Assembly (NCBI GenBank): GCA_018242045.1 | Contig: JAFECR010000014.1 | Coordinates: forward strand, 69,449-133,448 | Direction: 5' to 3' | DNA length: 64,000 bases | Source: Pseudomonadota bacterium | GTDB taxonomy: Bacteria > Pseudomonadota > Gammaproteobacteria > Berkiellales > Berkiellaceae | Shown: one piece after another, positions 1-9,033 of the stretch | Layout: each line of letters opens with the position of its first letter | How positions within the stretch are numbered: the stretch's first letter is position 1 | The notes under the pieces: generated by a model | What the model saw: the letters and a program-made list of their open reading frames with translations, nothing else | What the model was told of the DNA's origin: nothing | Databases searched by the model: none | Translations under genes and position numbers: made by a program

Positions 1-80
1 TTTTCAAAGAGCTGAGTTATTTGCAGCTTAAAAAAGGGCTTCATCATCAAAAAATGAATATAAGAATGTCAAAAGTTTGA
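1..80 (+). CDS. 3' tail of an unidentified upstream gene (partial)
   Basis: The frame beginning at base 3 is open from the window edge to a TGA at 78-80 and encodes about 25 residues, rich in Lys, Leu and His. It stops 8 bases before the ATG of the glutamine kinase gene, the spacing expected of the preceding gene in an operon, and the bases around its stop supply the purine-rich ribosome-binding stretch for that ATG. The fragment is too short to name. The alternative is that it is simply untranslated leader. Confidence 0.4.
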   Translation, partial: FKELSYLQLKKGLHHQKMNIRMSKV

Positions 81-88
81 GAAGGGAT

Positions 89-3019
89 ATGAAAGCGATA
101 ATTGTCGAAGCAGGCCAGCATACTCGATCATTAGATACAAGCGCAAGTCAGCCCAAGGCACTTGATATCGAGAAAAATTCAAACAAAATGGTTCTTGAAT
201 GGATTATTTCTTCCTTGAGTCATTTGCAAATTAATGAAATTATTTACATTGGTAGTTACCATATAGAAAAAGTTATCAAGCAATTTCCTTTGTTAAATTT
301 TCTTTATTACAGTCCACAAGAAGCCAGTAATGAGGTTGAAGCACTACAGCTTTATAAACATCAACAGCAAGATCAAGATGATTTAATCGTCATTCGTGCG
401 GATACAGTGATATTGCCGAGTGCTTTACAATTCGATGCAGCTAATCTTTGCCTATTTTATACAACCGACAAACATAAAGCCGAAGATTTAGCATTTATGT
501 TTGTCCCCAAAGCGGTTTGCGATAGATTATTTTGGTTAACCAAAGAGAAAAAGTTGCAAAATTTCCATGAAATTGCCGAGATAGCTGATCTTTTGGTTAT
601 GCAAAAAGCAATAGAAATGCAAGCGGCTTCTATCTCAAAGCCTCATTTAATGTCACGTGTTATTTTTCAAGGCAAAGGAAGAACATTAGAAAATATAGCC
701 CCTCTATTAAAAAAAGCAATTGTATTAGATCAGATCCGTTTCAGTTATAAAGAATGGTGTTTAGCACAAGAAAATATCTTAAACAAAATTCAAGCAAAAT
801 ATACCGGCAAAGTTGTTGTAAGAAGTAATACCCGATTAGAAGATAGCACGAGTGCTTCTTTGGCAGGCGCTTTTCTTTCGTTGTTAGATATTAATGCCAA
901 CGATAGAACTTGCTTAAAGGAAGCAATAGCAGAGGTTATTGCAAGTTATAGTAAAAACAGAGTTTGTTTAGATAATGATGAGATCCTGATTCAAGCGCAA
1001 GTTGAGAATATCAAAGCAAGTGGTGTGTTATTCACCAGAGAACCAAGAACAGGCTCACCATATTTTGTATTATCACTTGATTCAACAAGCGGGCGAAGTG
1101 ATAAAGTAACTGCCGGTACAAGTGAGAAAATTGATAATTATTATATTGCTTGGCATAGTAATACTTCATTTGAAAGTAATGTTGCCAAAACCATTGAAGT
1201 GGCACGTGAATTACTCAGTATTGCGCCCATAGATTGTTTGGACATTGAGTTTTGCATCGATATTCATGATAAGGTTTACCTATTACAGGTGCGCCCGCTT
1301 ATTCTGAGTTTAACTTCGAAATTCAAAGATGAAGAAATTTTAAACGCCTTACAGGAATTGTCTTTACAGTTAAAGGAAAGATTGAGTACAAATCCTGCTT
1401 ATTTGTCAGGAAATGAGACAGTGCTTGGCGTGATGCCGGATTGGAACCCTGCCGAAATTATTGGTCTTGCACCAAAACCGTTAGCTTTATCTTTGTATCA
1501 AGCCCTTGTTTGTAATAAAGCATGGGCAAAGGCGAGAAGTGATTTAGGATATAAAGAAACCATTGAACCGCTGGTATTCTCCATTGCAGGGGCGCCTTAT
1601 GTCGATGTCAGAACGAGCATTAACTCGCTTTTAGGCTGTAAATTATCAGCATCTGTTGCTAACAAATGGAGCAACTGGTGTGTTGCACAATTAAAGCAAA
1701 AGCCTTATTTACATGATAAGGTTGAATTTGAAATATATGTGACCTGTTTATCGCCGTATTGGGAAAAATACAAAGCAAGATTGCATACAGCGTTGCAAGA
1801 TGATGCAGAAGTTTCGCATTTTTATCAGACTATCCATTTATTAACAAGCCATATTTTTAGTGATTTTGAAAATATCATTGCCAAGCAACAAGAAAAACTA
1901 TTTTTGCTGGCACAAACTCAGCAATATTTACTACCTTTAACCTTATCTCAGACTTGTCGCGGCATTAGAAAGTTAATAGAAGAAGTTATAGCAAATGGCG
2001 TTATCCCTTTTGCTGTTTTAGCGCGCATGGCATTCATAAGCATGGCTTATTTGCGTGATTTTGTTGATATGGGGGTTATGAGTGAAACAACGAAACATCA
2101 ATTTTTAAATGCTATTCCTACCATTGCCACAAAATATCATGACGATATGTGTTTATATCAGAAAAATAAAGTATCGTTAGAGGAACTTATTTCTGAATAT
2201 GGTCATTTAAGACCAAATTCCTATGAGATAACGGCCTTAAATTATGCCACTTGTCCCAAACAATATTTTCAGGCAAAAGAAAATATCTCAAAGACACAAG
2301 AACAATCACCAATAGATATTTTATTGCCCTATGAGCAGACAATCTCGGCCATTTTAGCAGATTTGAAACTTGATATATCATTTTCACAATTGGTCAAATT
2401 TATCTGCCAAAGTATTTCTTTGCGAGAATACGCCAAGTTTCAATTTATGAAAATTGTAAATCAAATTTTATTGCTAATTGAAAATTTGGGAAAGCATGTC
2501 GGCTTGACAAAAGATCAGTTGTCTTTTTTGCATATTGATGATCTATTACGATTTGAAACAGACATGCTGTCTAAAGCAACGCAACGTCATTTATTCAAAT
2601 CCGTTTCCTTTAATCAGAAAAAACATGCGCTACTTTGCAGTTATATGCTGCCAGAGCTAATAACCTCTGCGCAAGATGTGCTTGGGTTTAAAATGGGTGA
2701 TTGGAAACCCAATTTTATTACACTGAACAAAGTCATCGGTGAGGTTATTTTTCTTAAAGAGGGTGAAGGCGCTTTAAACTTGGACAATAAAATTGTCTGT
2801 ATTGAAGCGGCCGATCCGGGTTATGATTGGATTTTCAGTCATCGCATTCTTGGCCTGATTACTGCTTTTGGAGGCGTGGCTTCTCATATGGCAATACGAG
2901 CAGCAGAATTTAATATTCCAGCCGCTATTGGTTGTGGCATTAATAAGTTCAATCACTTAAAAATGGCAGCACGAATTGCCTTAAATTGTGAGGAACAAAG
3001 TGTAAAGGTGATCGAGTGA
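89..3019 (+). CDS. Glutamine kinase-like PEP-synthase family protein with N-terminal nucleotidyltransferase-like domain
   Basis: Probable L-glutamine kinase, the first step toward CDP-phosphoramidate in capsule modification, like C. jejuni Cj1418. Residues 1-190 look like a worn nucleotidyltransferase domain: the start MKAIIVEAGQ resembles the glycine-rich loop of the enzyme encoded at 3657, and a GSYHIE segment matches its GGYHIE. Residues about 240-415 form the PEP-synthase/PPDK ATP-binding region (VVRSNTRLEDS, ending in LLQVRPL). A MPDWNPAEI motif at about 448 opens the helical middle domain. The C-terminus is the swivelling phosphohistidine domain, GGVASHMAIR, with catalytic His933. ATG 89 is preferred over TTG 77 because nucleotidyltransferases start at this position. 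The stop overlaps the next gene by 4 bases. The call rests strongly on its two partners. The extra N-terminal domain appears to be a fusion. Confidence 0.8.
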   Translation: MKAIIVEAGQHTRSLDTSASQPKALDIEKNSNKMVLEWIISSLSHLQINEIIYIGSYHIEKVIKQFPLLNFLYYSPQEASNEVEALQLYKHQQQDQDDLIVIRADTVILPSALQFDAANLCLFYTTDKHKAEDLAFMFVPKAVCDRLFWLTKEKKLQNFHEIAEIADLLVMQKAIEMQAASISKPHLMSRVIFQGKGRTLENIAPLLKKAIVLDQIRFSYKEWCLAQENILNKIQAKYTGKVVVRSNTRLEDSTSASLAGAFLSLLDINANDRTCLKEAIAEVIASYSKNRVCLDNDEILIQAQVENIKASGVLFTREPRTGSPYFVLSLDSTSGRSDKVTAGTSEKIDNYYIAWHSNTSFESNVAKTIEVARELLSIAPIDCLDIEFCIDIHDKVYLLQVRPLILSLTSKFKDEEILNALQELSLQLKERLSTNPAYLSGNETVLGVMPDWNPAEIIGLAPKPLALSLYQALVCNKAWAKARSDLGYKETIEPLVFSIAGAPYVDVRTSINSLLGCKLSASVANKWSNWCVAQLKQKPYLHDKVEFEIYVTCLSPYWEKYKARLHTALQDDAEVSHFYQTIHLLTSHIFSDFENIIAKQQEKLFLLAQTQQYLLPLTLSQTCRGIRKLIEEVIANGVIPFAVLARMAFISMAYLRDFVDMGVMSETTKHQFLNAIPTIATKYHDDMCLYQKNKVSLEELISEYGHLRPNSYEITALNYATCPKQYFQAKENISKTQEQSPIDILLPYEQTISAILADLKLDISFSQLVKFICQSISLREYAKFQFMKIVNQILLLIENLGKHVGLTKDQLSFLHIDDLLRFETDMLSKATQRHLFKSVSFNQKKHALLCSYMLPELITSAQDVLGFKMGDWKPNFITLNKVIGEVIFLKEGEGALNLDNKIVCIEAADPGYDWIFSHRILGLITAFGGVASHMAIRAAEFNIPAAIGCGINKFNHLKMAARIALNCEEQSVKVIE

Positions 3020-3660
3020 AAATATTGGTGACGATGAGACAAGCCGATGCCAAAGCCTATGTTGAACCAAGACAAGCGATTAGCGATGATTGGGTGGTTT
3101 TATTTCAACGCTTAAAATACACTCCTATCTTAGTACCGACTGGATTTTCGAACTACGAAGCTTTTTTTGATTTTAACCCTGAAGCATTATTATTAACGGG
3201 AGGAGATAGTGTTGGTGCGCACTCAAAAGATGCAAGCGCTGAATTTACTAAAAGAGATCTCTGTGAATTAGGGCTAATTGAAAAAGCCATAAAACGAAAA
3301 TTACCTATCATTGGGATCTGCCGAGGAATGCAGATTTTGAATATCTTTTTTGGTGGTGTTTTGACAAGAAACATCCCTTTTCATGTGAAAAATCACGCGA
3401 TTGTATTTGAACAAAACAAATATCACTATGTTGCAGGCGAGCATGTAAACGTAAATAGCTTTCATCAAGACGGTATTTATGAGGGACAATTAGCCAATGA
3501 ATTTAAAATTATTGCAAAATCACGCGATGGGGGGATAGAATTTGTTGAACATCGTGATTTACCAATCAGTGCTATTCATTGGCACCCAGAAAGAGAAAAT
3601 AAAGAAGCGTTAATGCTTGATGAGCTCATATTTAAAGAAAGATTTGGATTTGGCAAATGA
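3016..3660 (+). CDS. Gamma-glutamyl-CDP-amidate hydrolase-like class I glutamine amidotransferase
   Basis: A 214-residue class I amidotransferase (peptidase C26-type) domain. The nucleophile elbow is GICRGMQ with Cys102, and the His-Glu pair is His190 and Glu192 in AIHWHPERE, so the triad is complete. No synthetase domain is attached. In C. jejuni the equivalent Cj1417 hydrolyses gamma-glutamyl-CDP-amidate to CDP-amidate and glutamate; the neighbours on both sides are the other two enzymes of that route. It starts at GTG 3016, overlapping the upstream stop by GTGA, and ends in an ATGA overlap with the next gene, so the three are translationally coupled. Without context it could be read as a gamma-glutamyl-GABA hydrolase. 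Confidence 0.82.
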   Translation: MKILVTMRQADAKAYVEPRQAISDDWVVLFQRLKYTPILVPTGFSNYEAFFDFNPEALLLTGGDSVGAHSKDASAEFTKRDLCELGLIEKAIKRKLPIIGICRGMQILNIFFGGVLTRNIPFHVKNHAIVFEQNKYHYVAGEHVNVNSFHQDGIYEGQLANEFKIIAKSRDGGIEFVEHRDLPISAIHWHPERENKEALMLDELIFKERFGFGK

Positions 3661-4406
3661 AATTAGTTATCTTAGCTGCAGGCCAAGGAACACGTTTAAA
3701 ACCGCTGACAAATAATAAACCAAAGTGTTTAGCACCCTTGCTTGATATCCCTTTACTGCAATGGCAAATTGATGCCGCGCTAGCGGTGGGCATTAAAGAG
3801 ATCATTGTTGTTGGCGGTTATCATATTGAACAGCTTCAACCTTATCCTGTTACCTTAGTTAATAATAAAGCATTTCACTCGACCAATATGGTTTATTCAT
3901 TACACTGTGCTAAAGCTTATTTGAACGATGATATTATTGTCTCCTATGGAGATATAGTTTATGAAGCTGCGATTCTTGAAAAATTAATTCATACGAATAA
4001 TGATATCACGGTAGTGGTTGATTCACTTTGGCGTGCCTACTGGGAAATGCGTTTTGACGACCCACTCAGTGATGCTGAAACGCTCGATTTTTATGCAAAT
4101 GGTTGTATTAAAGAAATAGGGCGCAAAGCTCAAAATCTGGAGGGTATTAAGGCACAATATATTGGCCTTTGTTTTTACAAACAATCAGGTATGCAAAGGC
4201 TTATTCAAACTTATGAACAAATTTGTATAAAAGATAATCAGCGCGCAAAAAATTTATATATGACTGATTTGCTGCAAGAAATGATCAACCAAGGCATTAA
4301 TATTCATAGTTTGTGTATCAAGCGAGGTTGGTATGAAATAGACAGTTTGCATGATTTAGCATTAGCTCAGCGCTTAATGCAAGCCTCATTTATTGATCAA
4401 GAGTAA
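3657..4406 (+). CDS. CTP:phosphoglutamine cytidylyltransferase-like nucleotidyltransferase
   Basis: A 249-residue single-domain sugar-nucleotidyltransferase-fold protein. The N-terminus carries the signature loop LAAGQGTRLKPLT followed by KPKCLAPL, and a STNMVYSL segment like that of LicC-type and Cj1416-type cytidylyltransferases. An acidic YGDIVY segment fits the metal-binding position. By position between a glutamine kinase and an amidotransferase it is assigned to coupling CTP with phosphoglutamine (the Cj1416 step). LicC-like phosphocholine cytidylyltransferase is the main alternative, but no choline kinase or LicD is nearby. The first 60 residues resemble the N-terminal domain of the protein encoded at 89-3019, suggesting shared ancestry. 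Confidence 0.8.
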   Translation: MKLVILAAGQGTRLKPLTNNKPKCLAPLLDIPLLQWQIDAALAVGIKEIIVVGGYHIEQLQPYPVTLVNNKAFHSTNMVYSLHCAKAYLNDDIIVSYGDIVYEAAILEKLIHTNNDITVVVDSLWRAYWEMRFDDPLSDAETLDFYANGCIKEIGRKAQNLEGIKAQYIGLCFYKQSGMQRLIQTYEQICIKDNQRAKNLYMTDLLQEMINQGINIHSLCIKRGWYEIDSLHDLALAQRLMQASFIDQE

Positions 4407-4413
4407 GATTGAT

Positions 4414-5772
4414 ATGTCACACAATCTTGAAACGATAGCTTCACTTTTAAATACAGTTAATTTGGTATGTGTCATCGATCATTCAGGTCGCGCGGGTAAT
4501 GGCTTTTTTTTAACAGTATTTGATCAACATCCAACGGTGTTGTCTTGTCCGCTAATGCATTATACCTATTCCTATATTATTTCCGCATTTGAAGACAAAG
4601 AAATCCCTTGTGATATGGCACGTGATTTTTTACTTAACAAAAGCTATTTTAGGCTACTGTATCACGCAGATGATCCTCAAAACCTTAAATTAGCCCATAG
4701 AATGGGTATGAGTGACTCTGCGAAAGTAAATTCGGCATCGATTAGAACATGTTGCGATCTTTTTTTTCAATCACGTAAAACGGTAACTCGAAAAGACTTG
4801 GCTTTATTACCCTTTATTTTCTATGCCATGGCTCATCATAGGAATTTAGATCAAATAAAATATGTTTTAGTCAGTGATGCTATTAGCTTAAGAACTGAAA
4901 GCGTTGATACTGGTTACAGCGGTAAAGTGATTGATGTTATTTTAGAGGATTTTCCGCAAGCAAAGCTTATCAGTTTAGTGCGTGATCCACGTGCTACCTT
5001 TGCATCCCCTCGACATCAATTTGTCAATTGGCTGGGAAATATGTATGCCCTTAAGCCTGGTAATTTAATAGCTCGAATGAAAACACTGTGGGCAAGAAAA
5101 TTAACCATGGATAACGCTTGTGTTTTTCTATTTTGGTTGTTGTATTTAGCCCAAAGTGCTCGCACGATGAGCTACAAAATCCAGCAATATCAAAATCATT
5201 TTATCAGTGTACGCAATGAAGATCTCAATCTTGATTTTCAAAATACTTTGCACAAAATTTGTAAGTGGTTAGATATTTCGTTTGATAAAAGATGGGATGA
5301 ACCTAATTACGCCCCAACGATTCTTGGTAAACCTTGGCTGGGTACAGGTGCTTATAATAATCGTTATCAGACCGTGACCAATGGCAGACTAATGAATGAA
5401 ACGCAAGAGGTTTCAAATCAAATTGCTGGTCCAAACGCGTATGTGACACAAAGATGGCAACAACGTCTAAATAAAAGAGAAATCAGATTGCTAGAAAGAT
5501 TATTTAAAGAAGAATTAAAATTTTATCAATACCCAATCATGTATGATAAAGAAAATGAGTCTGATTTGAAAAATTATTTATGTTCTGCCTTGCTGCCTTT
5601 TGAAGGGGAATTACCAACATTCGGATGGATAGTAAGAGGATCCCAAGATTCTTTGAAAGAATGTTGGAATCGCGTATTTTATGCACTTACTTTTCTTCCT
5701 TTTTATTTTTACACAAGAATTATCTTAGGCGATTACATTTTTAGAAAGCAATTTTTTAAAAATATTTTTTAG
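4414..5772 (+). CDS. Sulfotransferase-fold protein, candidate phosphoramidate transferase
   Basis: About 452 residues. The N-terminal half is a PAPS-sulfotransferase-type fold: a 5'-phosphate loop at residues 22-32 (DHSGRAGNGFF), a 3'-phosphate-binding segment LISLVRDPRATFAS, and the family's later NEDLNLDF region. The C-terminal 100 residues are helical and aromatic. It is the fourth gene after the CDP-amidate genes, 7 bases past the cytidylyltransferase stop. The last activation step of that pathway adds a 3'-phosphate and so makes a donor shaped like PAPS; a sulfotransferase fold could therefore use it. No PAPS-making genes occur here. Ordinary carbohydrate sulfotransferase remains possible. 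ATG 4414 is chosen over the upstream TTG because it avoids overlap. Confidence 0.7.
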   Translation: MSHNLETIASLLNTVNLVCVIDHSGRAGNGFFLTVFDQHPTVLSCPLMHYTYSYIISAFEDKEIPCDMARDFLLNKSYFRLLYHADDPQNLKLAHRMGMSDSAKVNSASIRTCCDLFFQSRKTVTRKDLALLPFIFYAMAHHRNLDQIKYVLVSDAISLRTESVDTGYSGKVIDVILEDFPQAKLISLVRDPRATFASPRHQFVNWLGNMYALKPGNLIARMKTLWARKLTMDNACVFLFWLLYLAQSARTMSYKIQQYQNHFISVRNEDLNLDFQNTLHKICKWLDISFDKRWDEPNYAPTILGKPWLGTGAYNNRYQTVTNGRLMNETQEVSNQIAGPNAYVTQRWQQRLNKREIRLLERLFKEELKFYQYPIMYDKENESDLKNYLCSALLPFEGELPTFGWIVRGSQDSLKECWNRVFYALTFLPFYFYTRIILGDYIFRKQFFKNIF

Positions 5773-5784
5773 AAGTTTGTGGGA

Positions 5785-5810
5785 GGCACGATAAATAGTC
5801 GTGCCTTTTT
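5785..5810 (+). terminator. Rho-independent terminator of the CDP-amidate operon
   Basis: A perfect 7-bp stem (GGCACGA / TCGTGCC) with a 7-base loop is followed directly by five T residues, 12 bases after the sulfotransferase stop. It sits between two converging genes and is oriented for the forward transcript. Confidence 0.85.
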
Positions 5811-5812
5811 CA

Positions 5813-7882
5813 TTAAGTTTTACGTCTATTACGTGTTTTAACCTCTGTGGGTGAATTTTGATTTATCGGTGTAGAGTTCAGCGAATCTAGACGCAACTGT
5901 GAAAAAGCAAATGTGAGTTGCCTGGCGACAGTATTTTTCAACGGTGATGTAGGACGTGAACGATCTTGGCTCGTGCGTGTCTTTTTCGTTGGAGATGTCT
6001 GAGGCGTTAAATTGGGTGATTTATTATTTGGTGAAAGTGCTTTTTTATCCGATGAAGGCAATGTGGTTGTAAAGCCAGCTGGGTCGGGTATTGGACGTTG
6101 TTGAAAGCCAGTTGAAAATTTGTTTTCTTTTTTTTGCTTTAAAGTAATGCCGTGTCTAGATACTAAGGTGCTAGTTGTCTTGCTTGAAAATTGATAAATA
6201 CTGGGAAGGGATATTTGAAATTCCTTGATAGCTTTGTGAGCTTCTAAAGAGAGATCCTTAGAAAGCAAATCATCAGTATATTGCGTGATTTGCATGATTT
6301 TCTCTGAGGTAAGGGGATGTTCTAAAGAAAGCATGTGGATTTGTCTTTGGAAGTTCTTTATCATTTTGATGCTTTCTATGATAACTTGTTTTTTCTTATC
6401 GTCAGTTACTTGAGATATTGATTGATGTAAAGCATAAAAAACTTGACACAAGCTTTGGCTTGTTTCCACAAGTTTGGCTTGAGCATGTAACCCTTGTTTT
6501 ACATAAAGTTGAGCGCGTATTGTTGAAATTAAATTCATGCATTCCAAAAGTGCTGGGCGAGGACGAGGATCAGGGTTTAGCATTTTTGTGATTATGTTAA
6601 AAATAGAAGATAGCTCTGGGGCATAGCTAGAAATTTCGGGACTATAGACACCAAAAGAGAGAAATGTAGTTAATTCGGTATCTTCTCCTTGGGTTTTAGC
6701 TTCTTTACCTCTTTCTAAATCATAAGCATAAAAACCATCAGGGCTAAGACTGCGGGCATTGAAAATTTCAGCTAAGGTAACACCTGTAGCATAGACATCT
6801 GAGGGAACAGAAAAGCTATTTGAATTCCAGCTTTCGGGAGCCATATAAGGGAAGGTGCCTTTGGAGAGCAAAGATCTTAACCGATGATATTCTTGTAAAG
6901 TGCTTGCAGATTGGTTTAATACTGATTCTTCATCTTCCGTTAAAGAGGCGGTTAACTTTTTTGATTCAAGTTGGGCTAGACCTATCTCAATATAGTTCTC
7001 ATCTAGCGCATTAAGCTGTTTGGATGTTAAGTCTTGGTCATAAGGCATATTTAAAGCAACATGTGCTAAAAAATCCTTGATAAAATTAGCTGCTATTTTG
7101 GATTGTTTATAGTCAGCATAAATTTGAGGGAGCTCATTAATTTTCAGAGCAAAACCTTGGTCTATCATTTTTGCCGTTCTGGTTTTTTCCTCAAAGAGAA
7201 AATTAACTAACTTTATGTCGCGATTAATATAACCTTTAAGATGAAGTTCTAATGCTTCTCTTAGGACTTCATGACTAAAATCAGTTAATAAACATATACG
7301 TTCCATCCGCTGCGTAAGATCAAGAGCAGGCTCGGCGATATTGTATTTATCTTTTTTAAAACAACTTTCATCAAAAAGCACTTCAGTGCCAGATCTACCA
7401 AGCCCAAGTTCCATCACAGAATAAAAAATAGATTGATTGTTTGATTTTGTTTGAGTGTACTTAGCTTTTAGTTCACCAAGTTCCTGCAGGGTATTATTTT
7501 CTTGCTCAATATCAATAATTTTGTTTTGTTCTTGGGAATTGAGAGTTTGTATTTTAATAGCAACCCACTCATTAGTAGAGATGTTTTGACCTAAATGGAC
7601 TTGGCCATAAGCTCCTTTTTGTAACTCTTTATAAATCACAAAGCCAACAAAAAAATGAGTTTTGTGTTCAGTAATCAGGATGGGATATTCTGATTTTTCC
7701 GATTCAGAGTGTGAAAAGGACGTATTTGCAGGAATATAGCCCAGAAAATGGGGATGGTTGCGTAAATATCGATAGATTCCGGTTAATATGTGGGTTGATA
7801 ACAATCCTTGATTTTTACCCGATTTTTTAATCCCTTTTAAGTCATTTGTATCAATTTTATTATGCAAGGTTTGGATTGTCAT
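5813..7882 (-). CDS. Eukaryote-like serine/threonine protein kinase, effector candidate
   Basis: A 689-residue protein with a kinase domain at about 85-460. Visible elements are the glycine loop KGAYGQVHLG (89-98), the ATP-anchoring Lys110 in VAIK, the catalytic loop NRDIKLVNFL (Asp222, Lys224, Asn227), metal-binding Asp241 in DQG, APE at 348-350, and the F-helix Asp in SDVYATGV. All key catalytic residues are present, although HRD reads NRD and DFG reads DQG. About 105 residues separate DQG from APE, far more than a normal activation segment. The C-terminal 120 residues are Ser/Pro/Thr/Lys-rich and look disordered. There is no transmembrane or PASTA segment, so it is unlike PknB-type receptors. 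Its isolated position and domain type suggest a protein delivered to a host; substrate unknown. Confidence 0.8.
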   Translation of the reverse strand: MTIQTLHNKIDTNDLKGIKKSGKNQGLLSTHILTGIYRYLRNHPHFLGYIPANTSFSHSESEKSEYPILITEHKTHFFVGFVIYKELQKGAYGQVHLGQNISTNEWVAIKIQTLNSQEQNKIIDIEQENNTLQELGELKAKYTQTKSNNQSIFYSVMELGLGRSGTEVLFDESCFKKDKYNIAEPALDLTQRMERICLLTDFSHEVLREALELHLKGYINRDIKLVNFLFEEKTRTAKMIDQGFALKINELPQIYADYKQSKIAANFIKDFLAHVALNMPYDQDLTSKQLNALDENYIEIGLAQLESKKLTASLTEDEESVLNQSASTLQEYHRLRSLLSKGTFPYMAPESWNSNSFSVPSDVYATGVTLAEIFNARSLSPDGFYAYDLERGKEAKTQGEDTELTTFLSFGVYSPEISSYAPELSSIFNIITKMLNPDPRPRPALLECMNLISTIRAQLYVKQGLHAQAKLVETSQSLCQVFYALHQSISQVTDDKKKQVIIESIKMIKNFQRQIHMLSLEHPLTSEKIMQITQYTDDLLSKDLSLEAHKAIKEFQISLPSIYQFSSKTTSTLVSRHGITLKQKKENKFSTGFQQRPIPDPAGFTTTLPSSDKKALSPNNKSPNLTPQTSPTKKTRTSQDRSRPTSPLKNTVARQLTFAFSQLRLDSLNSTPINQNSPTEVKTRNRRKT

Positions 7883-8022
7883 GATTTACCTATGTAAGAA
7901 AGCAACCTATAAAAGGAGGGCAATCCTACAGGATATAACGATAAATGCAAGCGTTAATAGACAAATGGGCGAAGCATTTATTTTAATTAATTAAAATCTC
8001 TAGTTATTGTGGGTATTTTATT

Positions 8023-9033
8023 TCAGCCAAATACTAACTCCAAAATATTTACCCATTCGTAATCTTCACCCTCATTTAAATCAGATAAAATTTTAAGATA
8101 AGGGTTAGTATTGCTTAATTGAACAATTTTTTTTCTAATTTGTATGTCATTGTGAATAAAGCGTTGACATAGATCTTGTTTAGCGCAGATAGCTTCAACA
8201 TAGAGTCGATTGGTCAGTCGGTTAAAAAATGATTTGTTTTTTTTCACATATACCTGAACATCTGCATTATGAAGTAATTTTGCAAAAGCATTATAATTTA
8301 GGTAATGAGTTGGTATTCCTGTTCCCACGCTGGTGACTTCTTCTGAATTTAAATTAAATGAATAATCGAATATGGCTAAGGAACAATTGGATATGAAGGA
8401 AAAAAGTTTTTCTACGGAATCAAAAGCATAAAGCAGGGTTATGCCTTTGGCATAAGATAAGGCATCACTCACATTAAAGCTAGGATCATACTGGCTGGTA
8501 CGCACCTGATAACCTTGGTGTAGCAACACGGCCAGTTGGTTAAAATATTCTGAAATATCTTTGCCAAGCCATAATATTTCTTTGGTATCAACTTGAGCAA
8601 AGGTTATATTAAGTGCTTGTAACAAGCGTTGGCAAAACTCAATGGCTGGTATACAGCCAAAAATGGTTTGGCCTATTTCATAAAACTTTAATGTTTGATG
8701 ATGTTCAGCTAATGAACAAATTCCAATGAGCTTTTCTAAATTTTGTGATAAATCACGCCCGTGATGTACTTGATGCTGATAGTAGTTAAAAATATCTGTT
8801 AAAGGCACTTGATCAATCATTTTGATCATATTTTGATAGGCAAGCAAGTCATTAGCATAGCGTCCAAGCATAAACCAATCATAAGCTTTTTGTTGGGTTT
8901 TAAAATCATAAATTTGTTTTTTTGAGTTTTGGATATCAATAGAGCCAAATTCAAGATAAGAAGTAAGCGAAGTGTTAGCGGTTGTTTTTTTATGAGATTC
9001 TTTAACAACATTATCTTCTTTGGTAACTAGCAT
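8023..9033 (-). CDS. Unrecognised 336-residue protein, faintly methyltransferase-like
   Basis: Not confidently recognised. The central part reads like a weak Rossmann/methyltransferase pattern: a FYEIGQTIFG segment where the glycine motif would be, then ILWLGKDISEYF, then a hydrophobic strand CSLAIFDYSF. The glycine motif is not canonical, so function is not claimed. No signal peptide or membrane segment. The start ATG is preceded by a good AAAAGGA ribosome-binding site and overlaps the stop of the formyltransferase-like gene by 7 bases. It is the last gene of a three-gene reverse-strand operon (10365 to 8023) embedded in the glycan region, so a part in glycan modification is the likeliest guess. 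Confidence 0.55.
   Translation of the reverse strand: MLVTKEDNVVKESHKKTTANTSLTSYLEFGSIDIQNSKKQIYDFKTQQKAYDWFMLGRYANDLLAYQNMIKMIDQVPLTDIFNYYQHQVHHGRDLSQNLEKLIGICSLAEHHQTLKFYEIGQTIFGCIPAIEFCQRLLQALNITFAQVDTKEILWLGKDISEYFNQLAVLLHQGYQVRTSQYDPSFNVSDALSYAKGITLLYAFDSVEKLFSFISNCSLAIFDYSFNLNSEEVTSVGTGIPTHYLNYNAFAKLLHNADVQVYVKKNKSFFNRLTNRLYVEAICAKQDLCQRFIHNDIQIRKKIVQLSNTNPYLKILSDLNEGEDYEWVNILELVFG

Noticed and set aside
3657-4406. LicC-type phosphocholine cytidylyltransferase
   Set aside because: Sequence alone allows it, but there is no LicA, LicB or LicD nearby and it is translationally coupled to the amidotransferase of the CDP-amidate route.
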